DNA of 43,931 nucleotides from Gammaproteobacteria bacterium (lineage in GTDB: Bacteria; Pseudomonadota; Gammaproteobacteria; Pseudomonadales; Pseudomonadaceae): positions 1 through 43,931 of the forward strand of contig JAHJYA010000114.1 of NCBI GenBank assembly GCA_018826895.1, in the 5' to 3' direction. The stretch's first letter is position 1, and each line of letters begins with the position of its first letter. Positions 17,672-25,058 of the stretch are shown one piece after another. The notes beneath the pieces were generated by a model, which ran no database searches, was not told where the DNA came from, and was given only the letters and a program-made list of their open reading frames with translations. The position numbers and the translations under genes were made by a program.

Positions 17672-18342
17672 TGACGCGTGATCTCACTCACTGGCAACCC
17701 CGTCCAACGCCGGATCAGCGCACGCTGCAAGGCCGTTTCGTTCAGCTCGAAGCCCTGGATGCCGAGCGCCACGGCGATGACCTGTGGGGTGCCCTGCAGG
17801 GGCCGGACCCGGCCCTGTGGGACTACCTGCCCTACGGCCCCTTCACCGAGCGGAGCGCCTTTGATGCCTGGCTGGCCGGTAATGCCGAGAGCCACGACCC
17901 GCTGTTCTACGCGGTGCTCGACAATGCCAGCGGCCGCGCCCTTGGGCTGTTCAGCTACCTGCGCATCACCCCGCAGGACGGCAGCATCGAGATCGGCCAT
18001 GTCGCCTTCGGCGCGCCCATCCAACGCACCCCAGGCGCCACCGAGGCGGTCTACCTGCTCGCTCGGCACGCCTTCGACGACCTCGGCTACCGCCGCCTGG
18101 AGTGGAAGTGCGACGCCGCCAATGCCCGCTCGATGCGCGCCGCCGAGCGCTTCGGTTTCACTGCCGAAGGGCTGTTCCGGCAACACATGGTGCGCAAAGG
18201 CCGCAACCGCGACACTGCCTGGTTCGCGATCATCGACGGAGACTGGCCGGCACTACGCGATGGTTTCCAGCGCTGGCTGGCAGCGGACAACTTCGACGCC
18301 GAAGGCCGACAGAAGCAGCGCCTGGAAGCGCTGCGCGGCTAG
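17671..18342 (+). CDS. RimJ/RimL-like GNAT acetyltransferase
   Basis: A 223-residue GNAT protein of the RimJ/RimL type. It has the N-terminal LQGRFVQLEALDAERH, a central beta-strand region GSIEIGHVAFGAPIQRTPGATEAVYLLARHAFDDLGYRRLEWKC-type core (the acetyl-CoA site is the QRTPGATEA loop around residues 115-123) and NARSMRAAERFGF near 150-162, characteristic of this group. It probably acetylates a small amine, amino acid or protein N terminus; nothing in the sequence decides which. The ATG at 17671 overlaps the previous stop by one base, so translation is coupled. It ends four bases from the stop of the converging Xre regulator gene, with no terminator between. Confidence 0.85.
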   Translation: MTRDLTHWQPRPTPDQRTLQGRFVQLEALDAERHGDDLWGALQGPDPALWDYLPYGPFTERSAFDAWLAGNAESHDPLFYAVLDNASGRALGLFSYLRITPQDGSIEIGHVAFGAPIQRTPGATEAVYLLARHAFDDLGYRRLEWKCDAANARSMRAAERFGFTAEGLFRQHMVRKGRNRDTAWFAIIDGDWPALRDGFQRWLAADNFDAEGRQKQRLEALRG

Positions 18343-18346
18343 TGTC

Positions 18347-19159
18347 TCACTCGATCTCGAACAAGCCATCACGCAGCTGCGCACCGCTCAGGCGTTGGCG
18401 GATGTCATCGTCGATGCGTGGGTCGTCCGGTGGGTAGAGCATCACCTGGCGAAAGGCGTTGACCCGGTTGATCTCCGCGCCCAGGTACTGCCAGACCACG
18501 CGGGTGCAGGCCGGGGTACGCCGGTCGCCGCTGGAGACCCCGGTTTTCAGGCCGTTAAGGCGGGTGATGCGGCTTTTGAAGCTGGGGATGAGGATGGTCT
18601 GGCTCATCTCATTGCCGGTCAGCGACTCGTAGTCGATGAGAAACAGCCGGTCCTGCAGGTAGAACGCCGCGCCCAGATAACGGCAGCGCACCCAGTCCTC
18701 GGCGCCGCCGCCACGGGCGCGCTCCTGCCGTTCCTGGCGCTCGAACACATAGCTGCCGCGGTCTTCGCGCAGGTGCACCAGCGACAGCAATACCTGCCCC
18801 GGCACCGACATGCAGTTGGAGTACTCGAAGTAGTAGCCACAGTAGCGCGACAGCGAGCTGGCGTGCTCGCGCAGCGGGGCGAACAGCTCGAGCAGCGGGT
18901 CACCCGCGGCAACTGCCTGCTGGTCGTTACCGCGGGCGCCGACCAGGCGCGCAAAGGCATCGGCCGGCAATGCCAACTCATGGGCCTCGACCCCGAAAAA
19001 ATCGCAGATGCGCTTGAGGTTGTGCACCGTCGGCCGGCTCTGCCCGGCCAGGTAGCGGTTGAATTGCGCGCGGTTGAGGCCGAGCTTGCGGCAGACCTCG
19101 GCAATCGAGCGGTAGTGGCTGCACAGCAGTTTCAGGTTGGTGCCGAGGGAATCGGACAT
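18347..19159 (-). CDS. Xre-type helix-turn-helix regulator
   Basis: A 270-residue protein with an N-terminal lambda-repressor-like helix-turn-helix (EVCRKLGLNRAQFNRYLAGQ, about residues 21-40, then SRPTVHNLKRICDFFGV). The remaining 200 residues are not a domain I recognise; they include a hydrophobic YCGYYFEYSNCMSVPGQVLL and a run of charged residues, and could bind a ligand. The start at 19159 has GGAG seven bases upstream. It diverges from the AGCS symporter and asparaginase genes, which makes it the natural candidate for their local regulator. Three alternating GATGC/GCATC half-sites in the intergenic region could be its operators. Function beyond DNA binding is unknown. Confidence 0.8.
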   Translation of the reverse strand: MSDSLGTNLKLLCSHYRSIAEVCRKLGLNRAQFNRYLAGQSRPTVHNLKRICDFFGVEAHELALPADAFARLVGARGNDQQAVAAGDPLLELFAPLREHASSLSRYCGYYFEYSNCMSVPGQVLLSLVHLREDRGSYVFERQERQERARGGGAEDWVRCRYLGAAFYLQDRLFLIDYESLTGNEMSQTILIPSFKSRITRLNGLKTGVSSGDRRTPACTRVVWQYLGAEINRVNAFRQVMLYPPDDPRIDDDIRQRLSGAQLRDGLFEIE

Positions 19160-19174
19160 ACGACCGCTCCAGGT

Positions 19175-19220
19175 GATGCGCGTGACGCGATTCTAGCATC
19201 AACTCGCACCAAAACGATGC
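19175..19220. promoter_or_regulatory. Three alternating GATGC half-sites in the Xre/AGCS divergent region
   Basis: GATGC at 19175-19179, GCATC at 19196-19200 and GATGC at 19216-19220 alternate in orientation at 20-21 base intervals, two helical turns. They lie between the Xre regulator start (19159) and the symporter start (19320). This pattern fits an operator array for a dimeric regulator, presumably the divergent Xre protein. Confidence 0.4.
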
Positions 19221-19319
19221 GACCTGCGAAATTGCCCCGCGAGGCCTGATCGCGAACCATTCGCCAACCGCACGACGGTCCGCTTTCCAACCAAAACAAC
19301 AAGAGAGAGACGCCCTCCC

Positions 19320-20762
19320 ATGCTCGACCTCCTTAACGACCTTATCTGGAGCAAGTTGCTGATCGTCATGCTGATCGGCCTTGGTCTGTACTTCACCATC
19401 GCCTCACGCTTCGTGCAGTTCCGTTACTTCGGCAGCATGTTCCGCATCTTCAGCGAAGCCTTCCAGCGCCAGCCCGGCCAGCTCAGCTCGTTCCAGGCCT
19501 TGATGCTCTCGGTCGCCGGCCGCGTCGGCGCCGGCAACATCGCCGGGGTTTCGGTAGCGATCATGCTCGGTGGCCCGGGCGCGATCTTCTGGATGTGGGT
19601 CGTGGCCCTGGTCGGCATGGCCACCAGCTACTTCGAGTGCTCCCTGGCCCAGCTGTACAAGCGCCGTGAGCCCGATGGCAGCTACCGTGGCGGCCCGGCG
19701 TTCTACATTCAGCATGGTCTCGGCCAGCGCTGGCTGGGCATCGTCGTGTCAATCCTGCTGCTGGTGACCTTCGGCTTTGGCTTCAACGCCGTGCAGTCCT
19801 ACACCGTGGCCAGTTCGCTGCACGACACCTTCGGCCTGCCGACCTACGCCAGCGGCCTGATCCTGGCCGTGGTCATCGGCCTGATCATCTTCGGCGGCAT
19901 CAAGCGCATCGCCAAGTTCGCCGATGTACTGGTACCGGTCATGGCGTTCTCCTACATCGCCATGGCGCTGGTTGTAATCGGCCTGAACCTGGGCGAAGTC
20001 CCGGCCGTGTTTGCGCTGATCTTCAAGAGCGCCTTCGGTCTGGAACCGGCGTTTGCCGGTGGCATTGGCGCGGCCATCATCATGGGCGTGAAGCGCGGCC
20101 TGTTCTCCAACGAAGCCGGCCTGGGCAGTGCGCCGAACGTCGCCGCCGTGGCTGAGGTCAAGCACCCGGCCGCCCAGGGCATTGTGCAGTCGCTCAGCGT
20201 GTTCATCGACACCCTGATCCTGTGCAGCTGCACCGCGCTGATCATCCTGCTCTCGGGCGTGTACCAGCCGGGCAGCGAAATGGCCGGCGTGGTGCTGACC
20301 CAGACCGCTGTAGCCGCTGTCGTCGGCGAGTGGGGCCGGGTGTTCGTCAGCGTGGCGCTGCTGCTGTTCGTCTTCACAACGCTGATCTACAACTACTACC
20401 TGGGTGAAAACGCCCTTGGCTTCTTCAGTGAAAAGCGCGGCCCGGTGATGGTCTACCGCGTGCTGGTGGTCGGCCTGGTGCTGTGGGGCTCGATGCAGGA
20501 CCTGGGCACGGTATTCGCCTTCGCTGACGTCACCATGGGCCTGCTGGCGATCTGCAACCTGATCGCCCTGGCGCTGCTGTTCAAGATCGGCCTGCGCCTG
20601 ATGCGCGACTACGATGCGCAGATCAAAGCTGGCGTCGAGTCGCCGGTGTTCGACGCGCGCCAGTTCGCCGACCTCGACCTGGATGCCAAGGCCTGGGCCT
20701 CGACCGATCGCCCTAGCGCTGCGAGCCATGACACGCCGCACACCGTCACCAGCCAGCGCTGA
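19320..20762 (+). CDS. AGCS-family sodium:amino acid symporter
   Basis: A 480-residue inner-membrane transporter of the alanine/glycine:cation symporter family. It shows the family motifs SVAGRVGAGNIAGVS (about residues 60-74), GGPGAIFWMW, YKRREPDGSYRGGPAFYI and VKRGLFSNEAGLGSAPN near 256-272, with about ten hydrophobic segments. It would import a small neutral amino acid with sodium or protons. It precedes ansA on the same strand; I recall the same pairing (PA2252-PA2253) in P. aeruginosa, which suggests asparagine as a possible substrate rather than only alanine or glycine. That assignment is inference. A purine-rich AGAGAGAGA lies upstream of the start. Confidence 0.87.
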   Translation: MLDLLNDLIWSKLLIVMLIGLGLYFTIASRFVQFRYFGSMFRIFSEAFQRQPGQLSSFQALMLSVAGRVGAGNIAGVSVAIMLGGPGAIFWMWVVALVGMATSYFECSLAQLYKRREPDGSYRGGPAFYIQHGLGQRWLGIVVSILLLVTFGFGFNAVQSYTVASSLHDTFGLPTYASGLILAVVIGLIIFGGIKRIAKFADVLVPVMAFSYIAMALVVIGLNLGEVPAVFALIFKSAFGLEPAFAGGIGAAIIMGVKRGLFSNEAGLGSAPNVAAVAEVKHPAAQGIVQSLSVFIDTLILCSCTALIILLSGVYQPGSEMAGVVLTQTAVAAVVGEWGRVFVSVALLLFVFTTLIYNYYLGENALGFFSEKRGPVMVYRVLVVGLVLWGSMQDLGTVFAFADVTMGLLAICNLIALALLFKIGLRLMRDYDAQIKAGVESPVFDARQFADLDLDAKAWASTDRPSAASHDTPHTVTSQR

Positions 20763-20769
20763 GTGATGC

Positions 20770-20792
20770 CGCGCCGGGGCACACCCGGCGCG
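20770..20792 (+). repeat. GC-rich hairpin after the AGCS gene
   Basis: CGCGCCGGG and CCCGGCGCG form a perfect nine-pair stem around GCACA, starting seven bases after the stop codon. No T tract follows, so it is more likely a 3' stabiliser or a Rho-assisted stop than an intrinsic terminator. Confidence 0.5.
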
Positions 20793-20931
20793 TAACCCCC
20801 TTCTGCCCTCACCCACCCGCTGGCGCCTAGTTGCCGGCGTGCCTGGGTGCGCCTGGGCAACAGATCGGCACGGGATGACAGTCAGGCGCCGAGCCGGCAC
20901 CATGCCCCTACTTGTTTCTGGAGACCTGCCC

Positions 20932-21924
20932 ATGTCGGCAATCGCAAAACTGCTGGTGCTCTACACCGGCGGCACCATCGGCATGCAAGCCACCGCCGAA
21001 GGCCTGGCCCCGGCTTCTGGCTTCGAGGCCCGGCTGCGCGCGCAACAGGCCTTGGAGAACCCGCCGCGCCTACCGCAGTGGACCTTCCGTGAGCTGCTGC
21101 CGCCGCTCGACAGCGCCAACATGAACCAGAGCCACTGGCTGGCCATGGCCGCCAGCATCCGCGCCGCAGTCGAAGAGGACGGCTGCGATGCCGTGCTGGT
21201 GCTGCACGGCACCGACACCCTGGCTTACAGCGCTGCGGCCTTGAGTTTTCTGCTGCTCGGCCTGCCGGTACCGGTGGTACTCAGCGGTTCGATGCAGCCG
21301 GCCGGCGTGCCGGGCAGCGATGCCTGGAGCAACCTGTTCGGCGCCATGCAGGCGTTGCATGACGGCGTGAGCAACGGCGTGCACCTGTTCTTCAACGGTG
21401 CGCTGATGCACGGTGCGCGCGTCAGCAAGCTGCGCAGCGACGCCGCCGACGCCTTCGCCGTACTGCCCCGCCCGCGCGAAGGTGAACGAGCCACGGCGAT
21501 TCCCGCCGCGCTGGACTATCGCCAGCCACGTCAGCCTGTGAACCTGGCCGTGCTGCCGTTCTACCCTGGCATCCAGTCCACCCACGTCAGCGCGTTGCTG
21601 GCCAGCGGCGTGCAGGGCCTGCTATTGGAATGCTATGGCAGCGGCACCGGGCCGGCCGACGATGAGGCACTGATGGCCGCCCTCGAAGGCGCCCATGCCC
21701 AGGGCGTAGTGCTCGCCGCCATCAGCCAGTGCCCCCACGGCGCGGTATCCTTTGGCGTCTACGCGGCCGGCAGCCGGCTCAGCCAGGCGGGCCTGGTCTC
21801 GGCGGGCGGCATGACCCGCGAAGCCGCCCTGGGCAAGCTGTTCGCCCTGCTCGGTGCCGGCCTGGACCAGGCTGCCGTGGAGCACTGGCTGGCCCTTGAT
21901 CTGTGTGGCGAGCGGGCCGACTGA
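20932..21924 (+). CDS. ansA: L-asparaginase (cytoplasmic, type I-like)
   Basis: Hydrolyses asparagine to aspartate and ammonia. The 330-residue protein has both catalytic signatures: LYTGGTIGM with nucleophile T12, and LHGTDTLAYSAAAL with T94-D95; K166 in ARVSKLRSDAADAF completes the second triad. There is no signal peptide, so it should be cytoplasmic. The start at 20932 has GGAG at 20920-20923 and begins the family N terminus; the frame extends 31 codons upstream without family similarity. It lies downstream of an AGCS symporter, giving an uptake-plus-deamidation pair; the aspartate formed could enter AspA. A weak hairpin follows the gene. Confidence 0.9.
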   Translation: MSAIAKLLVLYTGGTIGMQATAEGLAPASGFEARLRAQQALENPPRLPQWTFRELLPPLDSANMNQSHWLAMAASIRAAVEEDGCDAVLVLHGTDTLAYSAAALSFLLLGLPVPVVLSGSMQPAGVPGSDAWSNLFGAMQALHDGVSNGVHLFFNGALMHGARVSKLRSDAADAFAVLPRPREGERATAIPAALDYRQPRQPVNLAVLPFYPGIQSTHVSALLASGVQGLLLECYGSGTGPADDEALMAALEGAHAQGVVLAAISQCPHGAVSFGVYAAGSRLSQAGLVSAGGMTREAALGKLFALLGAGLDQAAVEHWLALDLCGERAD

Positions 21925-21951
21925 CAGCCCTTGCAGCTCCGCGCTGTGCGC

Positions 21952-21973
21952 TACAGGCTGAAGCCTGTAATTT
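21952..21973 (+). terminator. Weak terminator-like hairpin after ansA
   Basis: TACAGGCT and AGCCTGTA pair perfectly around GA, followed by ATTT. The stem is eight pairs but the loop is too small to close fully and the T tract is short. Confidence 0.4.
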
Positions 21974-22030
21974 AAGGCTATGTCCCACGTTGGCTGTTGC
22001 CCCCACGCGCAGGCCATAACGCAATGCCAC

Positions 22031-22119
22031 GTAGGAGCCCCGCCTCGGGGCGAAGCGATTGTAGCCATTGCGCAAAATCGGTGGCGCCCATGGCATTCGC
22101 CGCGGGGCGCGGCTCCTAC
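22031..22119. repeat. REPIN, copy 1 of the GTAGGAGCCCCGCC family
   Basis: Begins GTAGGAGCCCCGCCTCGGGG and ends CGCGGGGCGCGGCTCCTAC, so the ends are inverted repeats. It matches 29393-29481 in sequence and length (89 bases each), including the GCGAAGCGATTG segment. The shared sequence CAGGCCATAACGCA also lies about 20 bases before both copies (22010-22023 and 29374-29387), so the repeated unit is longer than the palindrome. Confidence 0.8.
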
Positions 22120-22181
22120 GAGAAGCATCGACGCCGTGCAACACAGCACTGGGACAGTGCCTACTTTAAGGAGTGACCGCC

Positions 22182-22637
22182 ATGCCCGTACGCATCTCCG
22201 TCGAGATCCGCCCACTCGAAGCCGCCGACCAGGCCGCCTGGCTGCCGCTGTGGCAGGGCTACCAGCGCTTCTATATGACCGAGATCCCGGCCGAGGTCAG
22301 CGCCGTGACCTGGCAACGCCTGCTGGATGCCGACGAGCCGATCCACGGCGCCCTGGCCTGGCACGAGGGCAAGGCGATTGGTCTGGTGCACTGCCTCTAT
22401 CACCGCTCGACCTGGACGGTTGGCGACTACTGCTACCTGCAGGACCTGTTTATCGACAAGGCGGTACGCAGCGGCGGTGTGGGTCGTCGGTTGATCGAGC
22501 ATGTCTATGCCGAGGCACGCGCCGCCGACTGCGCGCGGGTGTATTGGCTGACCCACGAGAGCAACAGCCGGGCCATGCTGCTCTATGAACGCATCGCCGA
22601 ACGCTCGGGCTTCGTGCAGTACCGCAAGCTGTTCTAG
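22182..22637 (+). CDS. GNAT-family N-acetyltransferase (paralogue of 17231-17671)
   Basis: A 151-residue GNAT enzyme with the acetyl-CoA loop VRSGGVGRRLIEHVYAEARA near residues 96-115. Roughly two-thirds of residues match the GNAT at 17231-17671, including IRPLEAADQAAWLPLWQ-like N terminus, the YCYLQDLF strand and the QYRKLF end. The start at 22182 has a strong AAGGAG nine bases upstream. It stands alone, between a REPIN and a mobile element. Its TAG stop is made of a TA that flanks, or is the target of, the MITE and the first G of that element. The substrate is unknown; a duplication followed by divergence is the simplest history. Confidence 0.86.
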   Translation: MPVRISVEIRPLEAADQAAWLPLWQGYQRFYMTEIPAEVSAVTWQRLLDADEPIHGALAWHEGKAIGLVHCLYHRSTWTVGDYCYLQDLFIDKAVRSGGVGRRLIEHVYAEARAADCARVYWLTHESNSRAMLLYERIAERSGFVQYRKLF

Positions 22638-22799
22638 GAGCCTGTCGGGCTTGACCGTTCGTAGCGAGGGAAAGTCCGGCTTGAGTCAGTTTTGTTGCTC
22701 TTTCGAGGCGAATAGCGAGCTATTTAACGAGAAAGAGCGGCAAAAATGGCCAAGTCCGGCTTTTCCGCAGTAGAACAGTGTTAAGTCCGACAGGCTCCT
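22636..22799 (+). mobile_element. MITE-like palindromic element, copy B
   Basis: 164 bp, the reverse complement of 143-306 with about 93 percent identity by eye. Ends are AGGAGCCTGTCGGGCTTGA and, on the other strand, AGGAGCCTGTCGGACTTAA. Nested inverted repeats (GCTCTTTC/GAAAGAGC, AATAGC/GCTATT, TTTTG/CAAAA, AGTCCGG/CCGGCTT) make the unit one long hairpin. Both sides show TA next to GGAGCC, consistent with a TA target duplication as in elements mobilised by IS630/Tc1-type transposases. It encodes no transposase. It overlaps the stop codon of the upstream GNAT gene. Confidence 0.82.
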
Positions 22800-23145
22800 A
22801 GGGTCGCGACACGAATAAAATGTCGGTCAATGTCATGTCGCGTGGGAGTGGCCGGGCGGCGTTCCGCTGGGCGGCATCCCGATTTAGCCGCGATGCTTTC
22901 AGCGCTTTCAAGGATTATCGCGAATAAATTCGCTCCTACAGATAGCGACCAATTATCTGTGTCGCGACACTATGCGCCCCCTTCGCTCCTACAACGCATG
23001 AAGTGAACGTCTAGGGCCTGTTACCGCTTTGTTCGCGACTGCGGCGCCGGAGCCCCCTCCCACGAACCTGCATTCCAGCGCAGCCCCAGCGCTTGGCATG
23101 CAACCCGCATCCCTGGCGGCATCTTCCTCTGCGAAAACTGCCGCC
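22800..23145. repeat. 346-base gap holding REP remnants
   Basis: No gene is supported. ATCGCGAATAAATTCGCTCCTAC at 22917-22939 is the same sequence as the right arm of the REPIN at 33643-33777. GATTTAGCCGCGATGC at about 22880-22895 and GTGGGAG near 22843 belong to the other REP family. GTCGCGACAC occurs twice (about 22803 and 22963). The region looks like a landing site for several small repeats; a promoter for the Lrp gene should lie at its right end but I cannot pick one out. Confidence 0.6.
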
Positions 23146-23592
23146 ATGAACAAGCTCGACCACGCCCTGCTGAATATCCTGATCAAGGACTCACGCACCT
23201 CCTTCGCCGATATCGCCCGCCAACTCGATATTTCCCGCGCCCATGCGCGCACCCGTGTGCAGGCGCTGGTCGACAGTGGCGTGATCGAGAAATTTACCGC
23301 GGTGGTCAACCCGGAAAAGCTCGGCAAAGGCATCTCCACCTTCGTCGATCTGACGGTCGCGCCCCATGCCATCGAAGCCGTGGCCGAGCGCCTGGCCTCG
23401 ACCATGGAGGTGGTCAGCCTGTACATCATGAGCGACCTGAAAAGCCTGCACATCCACACCCTGACCGACAGCTACGAGACCTTCGACGCCTTCGTGCGTG
23501 AGCACATCTTCAACCACCCCGAGATCCTTACGGTCGACTGCAAGGCACTGATGACCCGGGTCAAACACAGGCGCGGCGGCGCGCGTCTGTAG
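23146..23592 (+). CDS. Lrp/AsnC-family regulator
   Basis: A 148-residue protein with the Lrp layout: N-terminal helix-turn-helix (MNKLDHALLNILIKDSR, then FADIARQLDISRAHARTRVQAL, residues 18-39) and a C-terminal ligand-binding domain (about 65-140). Lrp/AsnC proteins bind amino acids and control their transport or breakdown. The start at 23146 gives the standard family length; the frame stays open upstream with another ATG at 23098, and neither has a strong ribosome site. It precedes the TRAP-TauE-Ggt cluster by 367 bases on the same strand and is a candidate regulator of it; the perfect palindrome at 23650-23669 could be its site. Neither link is shown by sequence alone. Confidence 0.83.
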   Translation: MNKLDHALLNILIKDSRTSFADIARQLDISRAHARTRVQALVDSGVIEKFTAVVNPEKLGKGISTFVDLTVAPHAIEAVAERLASTMEVVSLYIMSDLKSLHIHTLTDSYETFDAFVREHIFNHPEILTVDCKALMTRVKHRRGGARL

Positions 23593-23649
23593 CTGCGCAC
23601 CTGGGTGGAGGGTGCCTTAAAACAGCGCCCTGCGCGTCCTCATGGTGCA

Positions 23650-23669
23650 CAGCTGACATTCGTCAGCTG
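23650..23669. promoter_or_regulatory. Perfect palindrome, candidate enhancer or operator
   Basis: CAGCTGAC-ATTC-GTCAGCTG is a perfect 8+8 dyad. It is about 215 bases upstream of the sigma-54 promoter at 23868-23883, a typical distance for an enhancer-binding protein site, and about 60 bases after the Lrp/AsnC gene, so it could also be a terminator hairpin for that gene, although no T tract follows. A second short dyad (GAGCAAGCTC) is beside it. Confidence 0.5.
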
Positions 23670-23839
23670 AGAGCAAGCTCAGCGGACCGATCGTATGCAA
23701 ATGGTTTGGCACTGCTGACAAATGTATTCATTACCCCGCGCTGATTGACGATTCGTCGCCAGCAAAACCCTGGAAGCGCTTAATTTTTGTGCAACTCGGT
23801 CACTGACGGAAATTCGGCAATTAAAAATAAATTCATATA

Positions 23840-23852
23840 AATCATTAAGTTA
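23840..23852 (+). promoter_or_regulatory. Possible IHF site upstream of the TRAP promoter
   Basis: AATCATTAAGTTA matches WATCAANNNNTTR with one mismatch, in an AT-rich tract (about 23815-23865). It lies between the palindrome at 23650-23669 and the sigma-54 promoter, the standard position for IHF-assisted looping. Confidence 0.5.
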
Positions 23853-23867
23853 AATATAAATTTTGCC

Positions 23868-23883
23868 TGGCACGCGTGTTGCT
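23868..23883 (+). promoter_or_regulatory. Consensus sigma-54 promoter of the TRAP/TauE/Ggt cluster
   Basis: TGGCACG-CGTG-TTGCT agrees with the sigma-54 consensus TGGCACG-N4-TTGCW at every fixed position, with GG at 23869-23870 and GC at 23881-23882. Transcription would start near 23893, about 67 bases before the TRAP binding-protein gene. An enhancer-binding activator is therefore required; AauR is the only one encoded in the window. Confidence 0.8.
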
Positions 23884-23959
23884 CTAGGGCTTCCACACCA
23901 CTTTACATCCGATAGGCCATCTCGCCGATTGGAGCCACTGTGTAACTGGAGACCGCCCC

Positions 23960-25054
23960 ATGAGCCTTAACCGTCGTAAATTCCTCGGTGCTGGAGCCAT
24001 TGCCGCAGGTGCAGGCCTGACCCTGGGTGCCTCGGGCATCGCCGCCGCCAGCGAGAAAACCTTCAACTGGAAAATGACCAACGCCTACGCGCCCGGCTCG
24101 CCGTTCTATGTGCAGGGGCCAGGCAGCCCGACCGACTTCTGCAAACGTGTCGAGGCCATGTCCAATGGCCGCCTGAAGATCCAGCACTTCGCGGCCGGCG
24201 AGCTGATCCCAGCGCTCGAAGGCTTCGATGCGGTGTCCAGCGGCATGGTTGAAATGAACGCCGCCAACGCCTTCTTCTGGGCCGGCAAGATCCCCGCTGC
24301 GCAGTTCTTCACCGCCGTACCGTTCGGCATGAACACCCAGGGCATGAACGCCTGGCTGTACAACGGCGGCGCACTGCAACTCTGGGAAGAACTCTACGAG
24401 CCCCACGGTCTGGTGCCGATGCCCATGGGCAACACCGGCACGCAGATGACCGGCTGGTTCCGCCAACCACTGGAAAACGTCGACAGCCTCAAAGGCCTGA
24501 AAATGCGTGTGCCTGGCCTGGCTGGCAAGGTCTACAGCGAGCTGGGCGTGGCGGTACGTTTGCTACCCGGTGGCGAGATTTTCCCGGCGCTGGAGCGTGG
24601 GGTGATCGATGCGGCCGAGTTCGTCGGCCCGTTCCAGGACCGCCGCATGGGCCTGCATAAAGCCGCGAAGAACTACTACACCACTGGCTGGCACGAGCCG
24701 ACCAACGTCACCGAACTGATCATCAACAAGAAGGCCTGGGAAACCCTGCCAGCCGACCTGCAAGCCATCGTGCGCATCTGCGCCCAGGCCTGCAATGCCG
24801 AGAGCCTGGCCTGGTCCGACGCGGTCAACGCCGATGCTCTGGAAGACCTGGTGACCAATGAAGGCGTGATCGCCAAGCCGCTGCCGGGCGATATCGTCAC
24901 CCGCCTGCGCGAAGTGACCAACGACACCCTGGCCAGCATGGCCGCCGCCGACCCGGCGACACGCAAGGTGCACGACCACTTCATGGCGTTCCGCAAGAAG
25001 TACAGCACCTGGTCGGCGACCGGCGAGAAAGGCTTTATGGACCTGGGGGTTTGA
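23960..25054 (+). CDS. TRAP transporter substrate-binding protein (TakP/FcbT1-like, Tat-exported)
   Basis: A 364-residue periplasmic binding protein. The N terminus MSLNRRKFLGAGAIAAGAG is a twin-arginine signal, so it is exported folded. The body has the DctP fold; the segment PGGEIFPALERGVIDAAEFVGP (about residues 202-223) and YYTTGWHEPTN near 236-246 resemble the subgroup that includes TakP (alpha-keto acids) and FcbT1 (chlorobenzoate), which bind organic acids through a conserved arginine. GGAGA lies about eight bases before the ATG. First gene of a cluster with both TRAP membrane subunits, a TauE-like exporter and a gamma-glutamyltransferase-like enzyme, behind a sigma-54 promoter. The ligand is unknown. 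Confidence 0.87.
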   Translation: MSLNRRKFLGAGAIAAGAGLTLGASGIAAASEKTFNWKMTNAYAPGSPFYVQGPGSPTDFCKRVEAMSNGRLKIQHFAAGELIPALEGFDAVSSGMVEMNAANAFFWAGKIPAAQFFTAVPFGMNTQGMNAWLYNGGALQLWEELYEPHGLVPMPMGNTGTQMTGWFRQPLENVDSLKGLKMRVPGLAGKVYSELGVAVRLLPGGEIFPALERGVIDAAEFVGPFQDRRMGLHKAAKNYYTTGWHEPTNVTELIINKKAWETLPADLQAIVRICAQACNAESLAWSDAVNADALEDLVTNEGVIAKPLPGDIVTRLREVTNDTLASMAAADPATRKVHDHFMAFRKKYSTWSATGEKGFMDLGV

Positions 25055-25058
25055 GGCG

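Noticed and set aside
22031..22119. Palindromic repeats that might suggest a CRISPR array or tRNA-like structures
   Set aside because: Copies are scattered, not regularly spaced, there are no spacers or cas genes, and the structure fits REPIN elements.
17231..22637. The two GNAT paralogues as ends of a composite transposon
   Set aside because: They are diverged coding genes in the same orientation, without terminal repeats or transposase.
23694..23712. A second sigma-54-like sequence (TTTGGCACTGCTGAC)
   Set aside because: The -12 GC is not at the required ten-base spacing from GG.
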